Below, piece after piece: positions 1 to 7,059 of a DNA stretch of 10,583 bases. The DNA lies in contig JALOPT010000046.1 of NCBI GenBank assembly GCA_025453715.1, positions 1-10,583 on the forward strand, in the 5' to 3' direction. The notes beneath the pieces were generated by a model. It ran no database searches and was not told the DNA's origin. It saw only the letters and a list, made by a program, of their open reading frames with translations. How positions within the stretch are numbered: position 1 is the stretch's first letter; every line of letters starts with the position of its first letter. Position numbers and translations under genes: made by a program. Source of the stretch: Methanoregulaceae archaeon (GTDB taxonomy: Archaea > Halobacteriota > Methanomicrobia > Methanomicrobiales > Methanospirillaceae).

Positions 1-900
1 GCTAGAATACACGGAGGTGTCACCTGTCTGGTAATCCCAGAGGAGTACACCTGTCGATGCGTCCAGTGCATGGATGCTCTTTCCATACCCATAATTTAAA
101 CTGCCGACATAGACGACACCGTTCGCGACCGCCGGGCTAGAATACACGGACTCCCCGGCCGCGTAGGCCCAGCGGAGTGCCCCTGTGGAAGCATCGAGTG
201 CGTAGAGGTTGTCATCATTGCTCCCGAAGTAGACGACACCGTTCGCGACCGCCGGGCTGGACCTCACATCTTCACCTGTCGCATAGCTCCAGAGGAAGGC
301 CCCTGTGGAAGCATCGAGTGCATAGAGGTGATCGTCATCACTGCCAACGTACACGACACCGTTTGCGACCGCCGGGCTGGACCCCACCTCATCCCCCGTC
401 GTGTATTTCCAGTGGAGTTCTCCGGTGGAAGCATCAAGGGCATAGAGGTTGCCATCCCAGCTGCCGAAATAGACGGTACCGTTCGTGACTGCCGGGCTGG
501 AGGTCACATCGTTCCCGGTCGTGTAATTCCAGAGGAAAGTACCTGTTGAGGCGTTGAGTGCGTAGAGGTTGTCATCACGACTTCCAGCGTATACGATACC
601 GTCCACAACTGCCGGGCTTGATATAACGCTATCACCGGTCGTGTAATTCCAGAGAAGTGCCCCGCTTCCATGGTCAAGTGCATAGATGTTGCCGTTCCAT
701 CCACCTGCGTAGACGATGCTGTTTGCGACCGCCGGGCTGGACTGTATCCCGTGCTCAGCCGCGAACTTCCAGCGGAGTGCCCCGGTGGATGCATCAAGGG
801 CATAGAGGAATCCATCATTACCCCCGAAATAGATCGTGCCGTCCACCACAGCGGGGCTGGACCTCACCACGTGACCCGTACCGAATTTCCAGATGATGTC
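1..900. repeat. Tandem 120-bp repeats encoding propeller blades
   Basis: The SSPAV codons recur at exactly 120-bp spacing through 121-900; the copy at the left edge is 132 bp away because of a 12-bp in-frame insertion. The copies are similar in nucleotide as well as protein sequence: plus-strand strings such as GACCGCCGGGCTGGA and GGAAGCATCGAGTGC reappear nearly unchanged. This suggests recent duplication or gene conversion among the blades. It is coding repetition, not a CRISPR array. Confidence 0.9.
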
Positions 901-1137
901 CCCCTCCGGCCTCTTCCCACCATCGTCGTACACGCCGGTGTTCTGGTTGTCGGCATGAAATTTCCATCCCTGATCGGCTGCTACAGGTGCGGTTACCAGG
1001 GCACCGAGCAGGAGGAGCAGAAGGAGAATCCTGGCCTGCGAAGGTGTATGATACCGCGAGTATTTTCGAAAGCTGTCCTGCTGCGGTCTCCTGATGTTAC
1101 AAACCGCAATGACTGGTAAATCCGTTGGTGTCACCAT
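1..1137 (-). CDS. Secreted PQQ-like beta-propeller repeat protein (C-terminus beyond left edge)
   Basis: The minus strand is open from the left edge to an ATG at 1137, giving about 379 visible codons. After a hydrophobic stretch with seven consecutive Leu (residues 37-50) and a likely cleavage at V-A-A/D-Q near 54, the mature part begins with a WKFHADNQNTG-type opening. It then carries eight copies of a 40-residue unit, SSPAV-N-G-VYxG-S-D-LYALDASTG-L-W-Y-TGD. This is the blade signature of the PQQ-binding-like (quinoprotein dehydrogenase-like) eight-bladed propeller family. Such archaeal proteins are exported and probably bind ligands or other surface molecules; no PQQ-binding or catalytic residues are evident, so enzymatic activity is not claimed. 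The last visible blade has a four-residue insertion (NYGYGKS region, about 75-95). The start is uncertain: an in-frame ATG lies at 1149 and a GTG at 1134. ATG 1137 fits the upstream TATA box and a GGGGA just before it. The n-region before the hydrophobic core is unusually long (about 36 residues). Repeat family is certain; ligand is unknown. Confidence 0.9.
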   Translation of the reverse strand, partial: MVTPTDLPVIAVCNIRRPQQDSFRKYSRYHTPSQARILLLLLLLGALVTAPVAADQGWKFHADNQNTGVYDDGGKRPEGDIIWKFGTGHVVRSSPAVVDGTIYFGGNDGFLYALDASTGALRWKFAAEHGIQSSPAVANSIVYAGGWNGNIYALDHGSGALLWNYTTGDSVISSPAVVDGIVYAGSRDDNLYALNASTGTFLWNYTTGNDVTSSPAVTNGTVYFGSWDGNLYALDASTGELHWKYTTGDEVGSSPAVANGVVYVGSDDDHLYALDASTGAFLWSYATGEDVRSSPAVANGVVYFGSNDDNLYALDASTGALRWAYAAGESVYSSPAVANGVVYVGSLNYGYGKSIHALDASTGVLLWDYQTGDTSVYSS

Positions 1138-1174
1138 AATTCCCCGCATTTGTTAAACTCAAAATATCAAGGCA

Positions 1175-1186
1175 ATTTTATATATT
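1175..1186 (-). promoter_or_regulatory. TATA box for the beta-propeller gene
   Basis: On the minus strand the string AATATATAAAATT lies here, preceded by an A-rich BRE-like ACAAAACC. A start site about 25 nt downstream would fall near 1153, leaving a leader of roughly 16 nt before ATG 1137, or almost none before ATG 1149. Confidence 0.6.
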
Positions 1187-1430
1187 GGTTTTGTATCAAT
1201 TACCATTGGTCCTCGCAATGCTAACCAGGCAGGATCGGGCCTGGTGGAAAATGGGATAATTATTTGGGCCAGGTACAACAATCAGGCCCTTTCGAACGGA
1301 TGAATTGCAAACCATTGTACCGGTTGAATCATTGTTTTTTATTACCGTCATCGCAAACGTGCAGGTACCAGGATAGCGGCGGGTATGCAAGGGGTTTGGC
1401 CCTGGTATATTGGCACCATCACAATGGTCG
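1187..1430. other. Divergent intergenic stretch with a small stem-loop, no gene recognised
   Basis: Most of the gap between the divergent propeller and phosphoesterase genes holds no convincing coding region. The short frames present here lack recognisable similarity and a plausible ribosome binding site. The visible structure is an inverted repeat, ACCAGGC (1224-1230) with GCCTGGT (1239-1245), eight bases apart. Related CCAGG/CCTGG strings recur near 1269, 1361 and 1401. Their role is not known. Confidence 0.4.
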
Positions 1431-1431
1431 T

Positions 1432-1470
1432 AATTATAATAAGTCGGGATGGCATTTGTACGGGGGGTGT
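1432..1470 (+). promoter_or_regulatory. TATA box and ribosome binding site of the 2H phosphoesterase gene
   Basis: TTATAATAA at 1434-1442 is a good archaeal TATA box, placing the start of transcription near 1462. The run GGGGGGTGTG (1462-1471) includes a GGTG-type Shine-Dalgarno core about 6-8 nt before ATG 1476, which supports that start. Confidence 0.55.
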
Positions 1471-1475
1471 GAAAA

Positions 1476-2117
1476 ATGGTTCACTATCTGATAGATATCC
1501 GCCAGATGGGTTCCGTAAAGCACCAGATTAGCACGTTAAGCAACCAGTTATCCGAAAAATTTAATATCGGAGACAAACGGGTAATCCCGCATATCACCCT
1601 GGCCGGGCCTTTTTCAACCCAGGATGAAGAAAAACTGGTGGAAGACTTTACGAGGGTTTGTATGGGCCTGGAGAAGACCCCGAAATATGAGGTCGGAGGG
1701 TACGGGTTTTTTGATGATACAAGGGTTGTTTATGTTTCGATTACCCCTGATGAGACCTTAAAACAATTCAGGTACCTGCTGTCCCGGACTATCTCCCCGT
1801 ACTGTACATTACGTACCTATGACCTGGATTCCGCCGAAGGGTTCATGTTCCACTCTACCCTCGCCATGAAACTTGACTGGCTCACCTTCCAGAGAATAAA
1901 ATGGTATGTTAAAAGAATGGAAAAGGTCGTGTACCGGCACCACCCAATCCGGGTAACATTGCTCCGGAACAGGAAAATTGTCTGCGAGTATGATTTTATC
2001 CAGAAGAGGATGCTGAGCCGGAAACAGGCTTTGAGCAAGGCAACACGGATGCGTGATTATGATATTCTTAAGGTGTGGGCTGACGGGAGCTGGGAATCAG
2101 AGTACAGGCGTCCGTGA
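1476..2117 (+). CDS. 2H phosphoesterase superfamily protein (2'-5' RNA ligase-like)
   Basis: This 213-residue cytoplasmic protein carries the two HxT/S signature motifs of the 2H phosphoesterase fold: H39-I-T41 in VIPHITLAGPF and H126-S-T128 in FMFHSTLA. The spacing of about 87 residues and the opening YLIDIRQMGSVK match the 2'-5' RNA ligase family (LigT-like, PF13563 type). Family members act on 2'-5' linkages or 2',3'-cyclic phosphate ends of RNA or nucleotides; the two His residues form the active site. The substrate here cannot be read from the sequence. A basic, Arg-rich tail (about residues 165-213) extends past the usual core. The gene stands alone, with its own TATA box and a terminator after the stop, and diverges from the beta-propeller gene. 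The start at 1476 is supported by the upstream GGTG motif. It could alternatively be a cyclic phosphodiesterase. Confidence 0.85.
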   Translation: MVHYLIDIRQMGSVKHQISTLSNQLSEKFNIGDKRVIPHITLAGPFSTQDEEKLVEDFTRVCMGLEKTPKYEVGGYGFFDDTRVVYVSITPDETLKQFRYLLSRTISPYCTLRTYDLDSAEGFMFHSTLAMKLDWLTFQRIKWYVKRMEKVVYRHHPIRVTLLRNRKIVCEYDFIQKRMLSRKQALSKATRMRDYDILKVWADGSWESEYRRP

Positions 2118-2131
2118 TTACCTTCAGTGAT

Positions 2132-2181
2132 AAAAAAACGTCCGGTGGATAACAATGCAATGCGGGGAAACCGGATTTTTT
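2132..2181. terminator. Bidirectional terminator between convergent genes
   Basis: The arms TCCGGT (2141-2146) and ACCGGA (2170-2175) form a stem. On the plus strand it is followed at once by six T (2176-2181). On the minus strand it is followed by CG and seven T (complement of A7 at 2132-2138). It lies between the stops of the phosphoesterase gene (plus) and the first hydrolase gene (minus) and can serve both. Confidence 0.65.
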
Positions 2182-2219
2182 AGGAAAAAATATTGGATGG
2201 CAGGCACCAGTCAGCCGGG

Positions 2220-3725
2220 TCACACCCGTGTAAACGGGCCGAACTCTTCGGAATCAAACCCCGTAACAGGACCTGGCGGGCCGGCTGCAAAGTTGAGATA
2301 GCCGACCTGGTCGTCCGGGTTCGGGAACGAAAGGTACCAGGTGTTGTTTGTCACGTGCGTGAGGGTCCCGGGGTACTGTACCGGCCCGAGTCCGATGGTC
2401 ATATTCCCGGCATCCGTTCCCTCGTGAATTTGCATGGTTCCGTACAGGTCGCTCCTGTACATCCCCGCTATTGCTGACGGGCTGATCGTTGCCGGACCAG
2501 CATCTGCGGGCTGATTGACGGACTTGATCAGCGAATTCCATCCTGCCTGGTTGAATCTCTCCCTGGCCTGCAGGTCCACGCCGCTTTTCCCAATATACCG
2601 CTCGAGGAACTCGTCCCGGACCGCTTCCGGGAACACCGTCAGCTGTTTGTTGGCAATAACGACAAGGCCGCTTTTCGTTCCGGGGATAAGGATCACTATC
2701 GCACGGACGCCATCAAGCGCCCCGTTCTTCTCGATGACCCGCTCGTCGAGGAAATTATATGAATCACAGCCAAGGCCGACAGCCGCATTCGGGTCAGAAA
2801 GAGGCCCGCCGGGACCCGCAACCAAGCTTGCAGCATGTATCTGTTTCACCGTCTCCGGTTTGAGGACCTGCGTTCCGTCAACCGAGCCGTTGTTCAGCAT
2901 CATCCGCAGCCATTGCGTCATGTCCCGTCCGGTGGAGATAACCTGGCCGGCAGCGGGAAACCCTGCCTCCTCGAGGGGTATTACGTGCATATCCCCGCCC
3001 TTACCTGCATGACCGGCAACATGGTTATCATCAAGGTACAGGGTTTCCGGATGGGCTCCCGATCGTGTCATATTGAGCGGCCGGATGATGCGGGCATCGG
3101 TTACTTCTTCCCAGCTCCGGTTGTCAACCCCGGCAGCCGCTTCCCCGGCGATGAAGAAACCTGCATTCGAGTAGGTGTACTTCTCCCGGAAACTGGTACC
3201 CGGCTGAAGATAGCGCATCCGCTCCAGCATATCGCTGTTGGAATAGCCGAGCCTGCCCAGCAGGTCGCCATCGAAGTGTCTAAAACCCGTGCGGTGGGCG
3301 AGCAGGTCGCGAAGGGTTGCGTGTTCACCTGCGTAGGTATCTTTTAACGCAAAGCCCGGCAGGTACGTGACAACGGGGGTGTCCCAGTCCAGTTTCCCCT
3401 CGTCGACAAGGGAGCCGGCAGCACCGGCAGTGACGTACTTGGAGACCGATGCGATCTGGAAGCGGGTGTCAGGATCAACTTTTCCAGGTTTCCCGAGCTC
3501 CCTGACACCGAACCCTTTTAAGTAAACGACGGTATCGTTCTCGACGATTCCGACAACAGCACCCGGGACTTCGTATTCCGTCATTTTCAGGGTTACAAAA
3601 TCATCGAAGCCGTCAAGTTTTCCGGTTGCCTGTGATGTACCTGTACATCCGGCAAAAAAGACCATACTGGTCAAAAGAACGGCAGCAATGAACAGGAAGA
3701 CATGTCGCAGGGCAGCGTTGTTCAT
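2220..3725 (-). CDS. Lipid-anchored serine hydrolase, class C beta-lactamase-like (KNG type)
   Basis: This 501-residue protein belongs to the beta-lactamase/PBP4*/EstB superfamily (PF00144). An N-terminal hydrophobic segment (residues 8-26) ends in a lipobox, FFAGC with Cys27, so the protein is probably a surface lipoprotein. The nucleophile motif is S93-V-S-K96 and the second motif is Y185-S-N187. The third motif is probably K333-N-G335 (EKNGALDG). The C-terminal part (about residues 400-500) is a separate beta-rich region like the DUF3471-type domain often following this fold. In archaea, true beta-lactam resistance is not expected; family members include esterases, D-aminopeptidases and peptidases, so a hydrolase of an envelope or peptide substrate is more likely. 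It lies downstream of a second paralogue on the same strand, with 218 bp and its own promoter between. No Shine-Dalgarno site precedes ATG 3725. Family assignment is firm, substrate unknown. Confidence 0.88.
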   Translation of the reverse strand: MNNAALRHVFLFIAAVLLTSMVFFAGCTGTSQATGKLDGFDDFVTLKMTEYEVPGAVVGIVENDTVVYLKGFGVRELGKPGKVDPDTRFQIASVSKYVTAGAAGSLVDEGKLDWDTPVVTYLPGFALKDTYAGEHATLRDLLAHRTGFRHFDGDLLGRLGYSNSDMLERMRYLQPGTSFREKYTYSNAGFFIAGEAAAGVDNRSWEEVTDARIIRPLNMTRSGAHPETLYLDDNHVAGHAGKGGDMHVIPLEEAGFPAAGQVISTGRDMTQWLRMMLNNGSVDGTQVLKPETVKQIHAASLVAGPGGPLSDPNAAVGLGCDSYNFLDERVIEKNGALDGVRAIVILIPGTKSGLVVIANKQLTVFPEAVRDEFLERYIGKSGVDLQARERFNQAGWNSLIKSVNQPADAGPATISPSAIAGMYRSDLYGTMQIHEGTDAGNMTIGLGPVQYPGTLTHVTNNTWYLSFPNPDDQVGYLNFAAGPPGPVTGFDSEEFGPFTRV

Positions 3726-3750
3726 GAAGGGGATTATGAGTACCTGACGA

Positions 3751-3773
3751 AAAATCTTATGATTTTAATATTT
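3751..3773 (-). promoter_or_regulatory. Promoter with adjacent dyad for the KNG-type hydrolase
   Basis: On the minus strand AAATATTAAAAT (3762-3773) can serve as a TATA box about 40 nt before ATG 3725, giving a leader of about 15 nt. A perfect inverted repeat, AAAATC-TTAT-GATTTT (3751-3766), overlaps its downstream edge and could be a regulator site. Both are AT-rich, so chance cannot be excluded. Confidence 0.4.
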
Positions 3774-3907
3774 GCAACCGTCACTCTTAAAAAAGAACAC
3801 AATTCAAACGATCTCCCTGGAAGGTTGTAATGCTGTCATGCATTCAGGTCACGGGAGAGAAAACCGCATTTTTTATGCGAAATAACGGGTGAATTAACGT
3901 CTGATTT

Positions 3908-3940
3908 ACCAGGAAGCCTTTTTTAAAAAATTAATCTGGT
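3908..3940 (-). terminator. Probable terminator of the HGG-type hydrolase gene
   Basis: Just after the stop of the upstream hydrolase (minus strand) there is a stretch with a T6 tract (complement of A6 at 3925-3930). It is bounded by complementary arms ACCAG (3908-3912) and CTGGT (3936-3940), and contains the dyad T6A6 at its centre. Confidence 0.45.
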
Positions 3941-3943
3941 CCT

Positions 3944-5377
3944 TCACGACACTTTTTCTGACTCGTCATTCACGCCTTCCATGGTATACATCTTCAGCCC
4001 GTCAACCTTTCCGGAGGCATTACGGGTGAAAATGAATGCGTCGTTGGATTCCGGCGTTACAAAAAACGTGTCCTTGCCCTCGTAAAAGAGCTCGACCTTT
4101 TTATCACCGGGCATGACCGAATCATAAAACAGGCGGTTGTCATCCGCATATACGGTGATTGTCCAGGATTTTTCCCATTCTGGTGCATACGTCCCGGTAT
4201 ATTCCGCGAGTGTTCCGGTGGTCAGGGGGACAGCCTTCCGGTCGATCTTTTGTGGCAGCGAATACGGCTCACCGAAAACAATTGCCGACAGGTCGTTTGG
4301 CAGGGAGCCCATCGGTGTCCGGTCATGGTTTGAAAGGAACGTGATACTCACATCTGTTTCAGGATAATAGAGCGTGTACGAAGTGAACCCGAAGTTACGC
4401 CCACCATGACCGCTGTAGGTGCGGTTCTTCACAATCCCCTTCACAATCCCGTAATGGTTATCCACCATTGCAACCGTTGACTCCGGAGAAAGAATAGTGC
4501 CCGGCGTGTGGAAGGCACGTACCCACCGGAACATATCTTCTGTTGTGGAATGAACTGATCCGGCGCCCCAGGAGTTGTGTATGTTCTGGAGGTCGTAGTG
4601 GATATGTTTTCCATCCATCGTGGTATACCCGGATGCACGGTCAGGGAAAACATTGCGGGCATTGTCCTGCCCGGTGCTGTTCATACCGAGTGGCAGGAAC
4701 AGATTCTTTTTCAGGTAATCATCGTATGACATACCCGACGCCTGTTCAATGATATAGCTCAGCGCGATATAGCCATTGTTGGAATACGTATAACCCGATC
4801 CCGGTTCAAAGGTGAGGGGCAGCGAAGTTATTCGCTCCATAGTTTCAGTGAGTGTGAGATCGGCAGGGTCTGTGATGGAGAATGCCCCGTCTGACTGGAC
4901 CCCTGCGGTGTGGTTCAGGAGGTGGTAGATACGGATATCCTTCCATTTCGTGGCATTGGGGATATACAACGTTACCGGGTCGGAAACATTGAGTTTTCCC
5001 TGCTCCTGCAGTTTCATGATCGCGGCCGCAGTGAACTGCTTGGTGTTCGAGCCGACAGGGAACACGGTCTGTGGTGTATTGGGCACGGAGAACTCGTAAT
5101 TCGCCATACCGTAACCTTTCGAGAGGAGCACCGTATCCCCCCGTGCTACAAATACCGTCCCGCTGAACCTGCCGGCATCGGTAAGTGCCACCATATAGTT
5201 GTCCAGCTTCTGAGAAACCGCAGCATCAGGACTGGTGAGCGGCGTGACCGGAACCGTCATTGTCAGGACCGGCGTTTCCTGTGATGTTTGTTTTTCAACC
5301 GCAGGCTGGGTGCATCCTGCAGCAAGGATTACAGCAATTCCGATAATGATGAGGAGAACTGGATGCTTCGCGGACAT
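3944..5377 (-). CDS. Lipid-anchored serine hydrolase, class C beta-lactamase-like (HGG type)
   Basis: This 477-residue protein has all three motifs of the PF00144 serine hydrolase fold: S110-N-T-K113 (nucleophile and general base), Y198-S-N200 and H324-G-G326. A signal segment (residues 6-20) ends in the lipobox LAAGC with Cys22, followed by a Thr/Pro/Val-rich linker (about 25-55). This implies an exported, membrane-anchored enzyme. The C-terminal part (about 385-470, beginning TLAEYTGTYAP) is a beta-rich domain of the DUF3471 type. The HGG motif is typical of PBP4*/D-aminopeptidase/esterase-like members rather than classical AmpC, which has KTG. It is a diverged paralogue of the downstream hydrolase, sharing architecture but with limited sequence identity. 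ATG 5377 has no Shine-Dalgarno site; a TATA-like TTTAAA about 25 nt upstream suggests a leaderless or very short-leader mRNA. Substrate unknown. Confidence 0.9.
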   Translation of the reverse strand: MSAKHPVLLIIIGIAVILAAGCTQPAVEKQTSQETPVLTMTVPVTPLTSPDAAVSQKLDNYMVALTDAGRFSGTVFVARGDTVLLSKGYGMANYEFSVPNTPQTVFPVGSNTKQFTAAAIMKLQEQGKLNVSDPVTLYIPNATKWKDIRIYHLLNHTAGVQSDGAFSITDPADLTLTETMERITSLPLTFEPGSGYTYSNNGYIALSYIIEQASGMSYDDYLKKNLFLPLGMNSTGQDNARNVFPDRASGYTTMDGKHIHYDLQNIHNSWGAGSVHSTTEDMFRWVRAFHTPGTILSPESTVAMVDNHYGIVKGIVKNRTYSGHGGRNFGFTSYTLYYPETDVSITFLSNHDRTPMGSLPNDLSAIVFGEPYSLPQKIDRKAVPLTTGTLAEYTGTYAPEWEKSWTITVYADDNRLFYDSVMPGDKKVELFYEGKDTFFVTPESNDAFIFTRNASGKVDGLKMYTMEGVNDESEKVS

Positions 5378-5397
5378 GGGGAAAACATTCCGGATGT

Positions 5398-5408
5398 TGA
5401 TTTAAACA
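5398..5408 (-). promoter_or_regulatory. TATA box for the HGG-type hydrolase
   Basis: The minus strand reads GTGTTTAAATC here, centred about 25 nt before ATG 5377. This spacing implies transcription starting at or next to the start codon. Confidence 0.5.
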
Positions 5409-5481
5409 CTAATAATGGTTGCTTTTTTGGTCTCTCTTCAACTGGTAACCGTCTTTAAACGTGGGCATCCCATAACTAAAC

Positions 5482-5533
5482 GTTATAATTTTCCCTCCCG
5501 CGATCTCATATACCCTGTAAAGGGACGAGGTGA
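5482..5533 (+). promoter_or_regulatory. TATA box and Shine-Dalgarno site of the GYD gene
   Basis: GTTATAATTTT at 5482-5492 is a clear TATA box with start expected near 5513. GAGGTGA (5527-5533) is a near-ideal archaeal ribosome binding site three bases before ATG 5537, and it decides that start. Confidence 0.65.
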
Positions 5534-5536
5534 ACG

Positions 5537-5806
5537 ATGCTTTTCATTGCACTGGCGAAATTCAAGAAATCACTCAGCAAAGAAGTTGTTGCAGAGAACC
5601 TGAAGGATATTGAGGCAGAAACGAAAGGACAGGTCCGATACCTGGGTATCTACTGGACGCTTGGGAAATACGATACGGTCGTACTATTCGAGGCCCCGAA
5701 TGAAAAAGTAGCAATGAATATGGCCTTGAAACGGTTGGACCGGATGGAAATAGACACCCTTGTTGCCGTACCAGCAGATGAAGGGAGTCCGGCCGGACCG
5801 GCCTGA
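5537..5806 (+). CDS. GYD-domain protein, dimeric alpha/beta-barrel type
   Basis: This 89-residue cytoplasmic protein matches the GYD family (PF08734). It has an N-terminal beta strand (MLFIALAKF), a helix (about 13-30), the strand RYLGIYWTLGKYDTVVLFEAP with the family motif at G43-K-Y-D46, then a helix (55-67) and a final strand (TLVAVPA). Length and layout fit a single small domain that usually dimerises into a ferredoxin-like alpha/beta barrel. The biochemical role of the family is not established. The very end (GSPAGPA) is encoded by a GGCCGG-A-CCGGCC hairpin (5791-5803). It has its own promoter divergent from the HGG-type hydrolase and is followed 185 bp later by the exporter gene, which has a separate TATA box, so the two are probably not strictly co-transcribed. 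Confidence 0.85.
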   Translation: MLFIALAKFKKSLSKEVVAENLKDIEAETKGQVRYLGIYWTLGKYDTVVLFEAPNEKVAMNMALKRLDRMEIDTLVAVPADEGSPAGPA

Positions 5807-5961
5807 CCTGGCCATGGGGCCTCGATGTGAAAATACCGGTCAGCAATCACCGTACCGGTGCTGGTGAAACCTGACATACCTATACATAATCCGGGAAACA
5901 AAACCAAAATACACTCAATAAGCAGAGCCTGTCGATAAACCTCCCTGATACGAAACTGCCT

Positions 5962-5971
5962 GGTTTTAAAG
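5962..5971 (+). promoter_or_regulatory. TATA box for the TauE/SafE exporter, leaderless
   Basis: GGTTTTAAAG lies with its centre about 26 nt before ATG 5992. No Shine-Dalgarno sequence stands before that ATG, so the mRNA is probably leaderless. Confidence 0.45.
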
Positions 5972-5991
5972 GGAATCAACGGTCATCAATC

Positions 5992-6759
5992 ATGGATCCT
6001 CTCGTCCTGTTAGGTATTGCATTTCTTGCTGCACTCGCAGCAGGGCTGATTAATGCCATTGCAGGAGGGGGGACACTCGTTAGTTTTCCGGTCCTGATGG
6101 CCCTTGGACTGCCACCTGTTTCTGCGAATGTAACGAATACCATCGGGCTATGCCCCGGGTATTTCGGGGGCATATTCGCGCAGCGGAAAGATTTGCCGGG
6201 CCAGAAAAAACGGCTCATGATACTCCTGCCCCTGAGTATTGCCGGCGGTATTGCCGGTGGTATGCTGCTGATCCGCACCGGGGATAACACCTTTTGGGCC
6301 CTGGTCCCCTGGCTCATCCTGGCTGCTTCGCTTCTTCTCGCCGTGCAGGTCCCGGTGAAACGGTGGCTCCAGTCAAGGGCCGGAAAAACCGGCCAGGGTA
6401 CTGCCGTTGGTATTGGAGCATTCGTACTGTTTTTCCTTGCAGCAGTCTACGGGGGGTTTTTCGGGGCTGGTGTCAGTGTAATCGTGATTGCGGTGCTTGG
6501 CCTGATTTATGATGATTCATTTACACGCCTTAATGTTCTAAAACAGGCAATCTCCTTTAGTATCAACATATCTGCCGCAGTTTACTTTATTTTTTCAGGT
6601 ATGGCAGAGTGGATGGTTGTCCTCGTTATGGCCGCAGGGTCGGTAGCCGGTGGGTTCGCCGGAGGTTCGTTTGCCGGGCTGATAAAGCCTGATACCCTTC
6701 GCTACGTGGTTGTATCTATCGGGATCACGATATCGTGTATATATTTTTTAATGGGGTAA
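5992..6759 (+). CDS. TauE/SafE family membrane transporter (sulfite exporter-like)
   Basis: The 255-residue protein is almost entirely hydrophobic, with about eight membrane segments (near 4-22, 30-48, 75-95, 100-118, 135-155, 158-172, 200-224 and 236-253). It has the two half-repeats of the TauE/SafE family (PF01925). The first half carries the signature GLINAIAGGGTLVSFPVL (residues 18-35) followed by NVTNTIGLCPGYFGG. The second carries VYGGFFGAGVSVI (152-164) and LNVLKQAISFSINISA. Members are proposed to export sulfite, sulfoacetate or other organosulfur or carboxylate anions; the substrate here cannot be told. Length is normal for the family. A basic loop (KRWLQSRAGKTGQ, about 120-132) separates the halves and probably faces the cytoplasm. 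The gene seems monocistronic, with a TATA box before and a T-run terminator after. No sulfur-metabolism gene lies beside it. Confidence 0.9.
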   Translation: MDPLVLLGIAFLAALAAGLINAIAGGGTLVSFPVLMALGLPPVSANVTNTIGLCPGYFGGIFAQRKDLPGQKKRLMILLPLSIAGGIAGGMLLIRTGDNTFWALVPWLILAASLLLAVQVPVKRWLQSRAGKTGQGTAVGIGAFVLFFLAAVYGGFFGAGVSVIVIAVLGLIYDDSFTRLNVLKQAISFSINISAAVYFIFSGMAEWMVVLVMAAGSVAGGFAGGSFAGLIKPDTLRYVVVSIGITISCIYFLMG

Positions 6760-6763
6760 ATTA

Positions 6764-6787
6764 CCGGAATAAAAGCCGGAATTTTTT
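6764..6787 (+). terminator. Probable terminator of the exporter gene
   Basis: Just after the stop, CCGG (6764-6767) can pair with CCGG (6776-6779), followed by AA and a T6 tract to 6787. The stem is short, and the U-tract is the stronger evidence. Confidence 0.5.
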
Positions 6788-7036
6788 CGTTATACCTGTA
6801 GTTGGCTGATTTGAAAGAAGATCGCATTGGGATCACCCGGCAATCCGGTATGGGCAATGTCTCACACAATCTTATCATTCATGGGTATCAGCCAGACCAG
6901 GGATTCTGCTCGCCCCAATGCAGGAATTGATACAGCAGGAGTTCATGCCCTGATAAAGAGGTGGATAATGAAAAAGGGTGAAGGGTGTTATCCTATGCGC
7001 ATAAATGGTTCTATGGGTAAAATTAATTCGGGGTAC
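6788..7036. other. Intergenic stretch, no confident gene; one possible 30-codon sORF
   Basis: No known gene is recognisable between the exporter and the TPR gene. A TTG-started frame covers 6827-7060 but its protein has no family features. Within it, ATG 6968 follows GAGGTGGATA, a good Shine-Dalgarno context, and would encode a 30-residue peptide (MKKGEGCYPMRING...) ending at 7060. The reality of this peptide is uncertain. Confidence 0.3.
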
Positions 7037-7059
7037 CAAAGGATGCTTTTCAACCTTTG
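7037..7059 (-). terminator. Stem-loop after the TPR lipoprotein gene, possible terminator
   Basis: CAAAGG (7037-7042) and CCTTTG (7054-7059) form a six-pair stem with an 11-nt loop about 20 bp beyond the TPR stop on the minus strand. Only a weak T-rich tract (AATTAATTTTA) follows some 10 bp later, so termination here is tentative. Confidence 0.35.

Noticed and set aside
1..900. Regular repeats that could suggest a CRISPR array or satellite
   Set aside because: The 120-bp period is in frame and translates into PQQ-type propeller blades; there are no distinct spacers.
177..1119. Overlapping plus- and minus-strand frames across the propeller gene
   Set aside because: They are other-frame readings of the repeats, rich in His, Arg, Pro and Ser, without domain features or ribosome binding sites.
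1196..1491. Short frames on both strands in the divergent gap
   Set aside because: No family resemblance, no promoter/ribosome-site arrangement, and the plus-strand frame overlaps the real phosphoesterase start.
2193..3347. Plus-strand frames opposite the first hydrolase gene, up to 170 residues
   Set aside because: They lie antisense to a gene with clear SxxK and YxN motifs, in GC-rich DNA where long shadow frames are common.
5848..5860. CACCG-TAC-CGGTG hairpin after the GYD gene as a terminator
   Set aside because: No T-run follows on the plus strand, so termination is not supported.
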